Positions 7,577 through 8,338 of a DNA stretch of 8,338 nt are shown piece by piece. Each line of letters begins with the position of its first letter. Position 1 is the stretch's first letter. Position numbers and translations under genes: made by a program. The notes beneath the pieces are model-generated. The model was not told where the DNA came from. It saw nothing but the letters and a program-made list of their open reading frames with translations, and did not search any database. The stretch is from the NCBI GenBank assembly GCA_027451265.1, contig DAIDJT010000110.1, positions 1-8,338 of the forward strand, in the 5' to 3' direction. The stretch comes from Bacteroidales bacterium. Its GTDB lineage: Bacteria; Bacteroidota; Bacteroidia; Bacteroidales; VadinHA17.

Positions 7577-7619
7577 CCGGTTACGAATACATGACATTAA
7601 TGTTACATGGTTATTACAT
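7558..7619 (-). promoter_or_regulatory. Phased 11-bp direct repeats resembling a Pho box (putative activator site)
   Basis: Read on the - strand, seven-base units start every 11 bp: ATGTAAT (7619-7613), ATGTAAC (7608-7602), ATGTCAT (7597-7591) and TCGTAAC (7586-7580). A degenerate TTTTTAC (7575-7569) and a good CTGTAAC (7564-7558) continue the same register. Position 4 (T) and position 6 (A) are identical in all six, and G at position 3 in five. The four-base linkers are mixed. E. coli PhoB binds direct repeats of a CTGTCAT-like heptamer with a four-base spacer, the same 11-bp geometry. The first four units end just upstream of the expected -33 region, a normal activator position. The repeats are directly visible; the identity of the bound regulator is inferred. 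Confidence 0.5.
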
Positions 7620-7630
7620 GTTCCGGTATG

Positions 7631-7667
7631 AATTAAGAAATAGAAAAGAGGTCATTACAACCTCTTT
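7631..7667 (-). terminator. Rho-independent terminator of the AsmA-like gene
   Basis: A perfect 8-bp inverted repeat, AAAGAGGT (7645-7652) and ACCTCTTT (7660-7667), has a 7-nt loop. On the - strand it is followed by TCTATTTCTTAATT, a moderately T-rich tail. It lies 62 bp past the stop of the AsmA-like gene and separates that gene from the receptor unit. The tail is less uniform than at the other terminators. Confidence 0.7.
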
Positions 7668-7728
7668 ATTGAAACCCCGACAATCAGACCGGCCGGCTCA
7701 CCGGACCTTTTACGCGGTTTATTTCCCG

Positions 7729-8338
7729 TTACTTCAGAAGCTCATCGGCTTTTGCGTTGGCTTCGGCGATAATTGAGTCTGCCCTTTTATTTGCTTCCGT
7801 CACCAGCTGGGTAGCCTTTTTATCAGCTTCCCTGTTCAGCGCTTCAGCTGCCTTTTTTGCGGCAGCCACAGCCAGTGCACCCCTGGGTTCAGCATCCTTT
7901 ACCAGCTTTTTGCCACGGAGGTCTGCTTCACTTCGTATCACCTCCGCCGACTTTGCAGCCTCATCGCGCAGCATCTGCGCTTTTTCCTCTGCCTCCTTTA
8001 GTATCTTGTCTGCCTGTTGCCTGGCAACGTCATTTACCTTCTGCGTCACCTCCTGCCTGACCGTGTCAGCTACTGCAGAGGCTGCCGATGTGACGCTGCC
8101 GCCTGCAAATGACGGGGTTATAGAAGGATCACGGACAGTTCCGCCGACATTGAGGTTCACCTTTATAACATCAGGCGGTGCGGCACCGAAGCCCAGGGCA
8201 GCTGCCTGTGATGCCAGGCTGCTCATCAGCGCCCCTGCCGCCTCTCCCAGTTCAGTCCTCGGGATCTCTGCCCTCACAAGATAGTGAAGAGTACGGTCAA
8301 GTCCCTGATCACCTGAGATGTTGAGCCTGATGTTGCCC
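7729..8338 (-). CDS. AsmA-like protein, C-terminal part with a hendecad-repeat tail (5' end outside window)
   Basis: These are the last 202 residues of a larger protein. The frame is open to the window edge, so the GTG at 8277 is an internal valine codon rather than a start. Visible residues 1 to about 75 (LNISGDQGLDRTLHYLVRAEIPRTELGEAAGAL, then VIKVNLNVGGTVRDPSITPSF) match the conserved C-terminal end of AsmA-like proteins of Bacteroidota. This family includes large envelope proteins (AsmA, TamB, YhdP) anchored in the inner membrane and linked to lipid or outer-membrane homeostasis. After a Gly/Ser/Ala linker (about 78-90), residues 104-202 form nine uninterrupted 11-residue repeats ending exactly at the stop codon. 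They are rich in Ala, Lys and Glu and are predicted to form a long helix or coiled coil, probably periplasmic. The terminator at 7631-7667 follows. The family call is good; the specific role is unknown. Confidence 0.8.
   Translation of the reverse strand, partial: GNIRLNISGDQGLDRTLHYLVRAEIPRTELGEAAGALMSSLASQAAALGFGAAPPDVIKVNLNVGGTVRDPSITPSFAGGSVTSAASAVADTVRQEVTQKVNDVARQQADKILKEAEEKAQMLRDEAAKSAEVIRSEADLRGKKLVKDAEPRGALAVAAAKKAAEALNREADKKATQLVTEANKRADSIIAEANAKADELLK
7732..8028 (-). repeat. Nine tandem 11-residue (33-bp) coding repeats
   Basis: In reading order the repeats are VARQQADKILK, EAEEKAQMLRD, EAAKSAEVIRS, EADLRGKKLVK, DAEPRGALAVA, AAKKAAEALNR, EADKKATQLVT, EANKRADSIIA and EANAKADELLK. 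The rough consensus is EAxxxAxxLxx, with Ala at position 2 in all nine. The DNA has diverged, so this is a protein-level repeat. An 11-residue period fits a hendecad coiled coil or LEA/ATP-synthase-b-like helix. The fifth unit contains Pro and Gly and may be a hinge. Confidence 0.85.

Larger units (their letters stand above)
7515..7728. other. Intergenic region between the AsmA-like gene and the receptor gene
   Basis: This 214-bp stretch has no convincing gene. On the - strand, in order, it contains a short GC-rich run with a CCGG-TGAG-CCGG mini-hairpin (within about 7690-7705), the terminator of the AsmA-like gene, the phased 11-bp repeats and a weak promoter. A 61-codon + strand frame across 7591-7776 has no family resemblance and runs into the AsmA-like gene. 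Confidence 0.7.

Noticed and set aside
8275..8277. GTG at 8277 as the start of a 182-residue protein
   Set aside because: The frame continues upstream to the window edge with AsmA-like sequence, so this is an internal valine codon of a longer protein.
7757..8284. 175-codon + strand frame opposite the AsmA-like gene
   Set aside because: It is a shadow of the Ala/Lys/Glu-rich repeat region: a low-complexity Ser/Ala/Phe product with no family resemblance.

Overview
The window looks like chromosomal DNA from a member of the Bacteroidota. Four things point there: promoter-like TAnnTTTG -7 elements paired with TTTG/TTG -33 elements, start codons with A-rich leaders rather than clear Shine-Dalgarno sequences, a TonB-dependent receptor with an N-terminal carboxypeptidase-regulatory-like domain, and an AsmA-like protein of Bacteroidota type. 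No RNA genes, insertion sequences, phage genes or CRISPR arrays are visible. Every gene that lies fully inside the window appears intact.

Layout. The left half is on the + strand: the 3' part of cutC (2-565), a secreted C69-family dipeptidase (663-2378) and ribosomal protein L19, rplS (2483-2830). The last two each have a plausible Bacteroidota promoter. The right half is on the - strand. Read in its own direction it starts with the C-terminal end of an AsmA-like protein (8338-7729), then a terminator, then a two-gene unit: a 945-residue TonB-dependent receptor (7514-4677) and a 543-residue lipoprotein with a BIG2 domain and a predicted beta-helix (4644-3013). The two halves converge at about 2831-3012, where each strand has its own hairpin terminator.

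How the genes work together. The receptor and the lipoprotein are 32 bp apart and probably form one envelope uptake unit. The lipoprotein takes the place that a SusD-type protein has in glycan systems, but it is not SusD. Its substrate cannot be read from the proteins. The main clue lies upstream of the receptor: seven-base units of the form (A/C)TGT(A/C)A(T/C), spaced exactly 11 bp apart (four in a row, with a further good unit in the same phase). This is the layout of a PhoB-type Pho box and suggests control by phosphate starvation, so the pair may import a phosphorus-containing compound. That is inference, but it is the most interesting observation here. A second notable structure is the C-terminal tail of the AsmA-like protein, which consists of nine consecutive 11-residue repeats ending at the stop codon.
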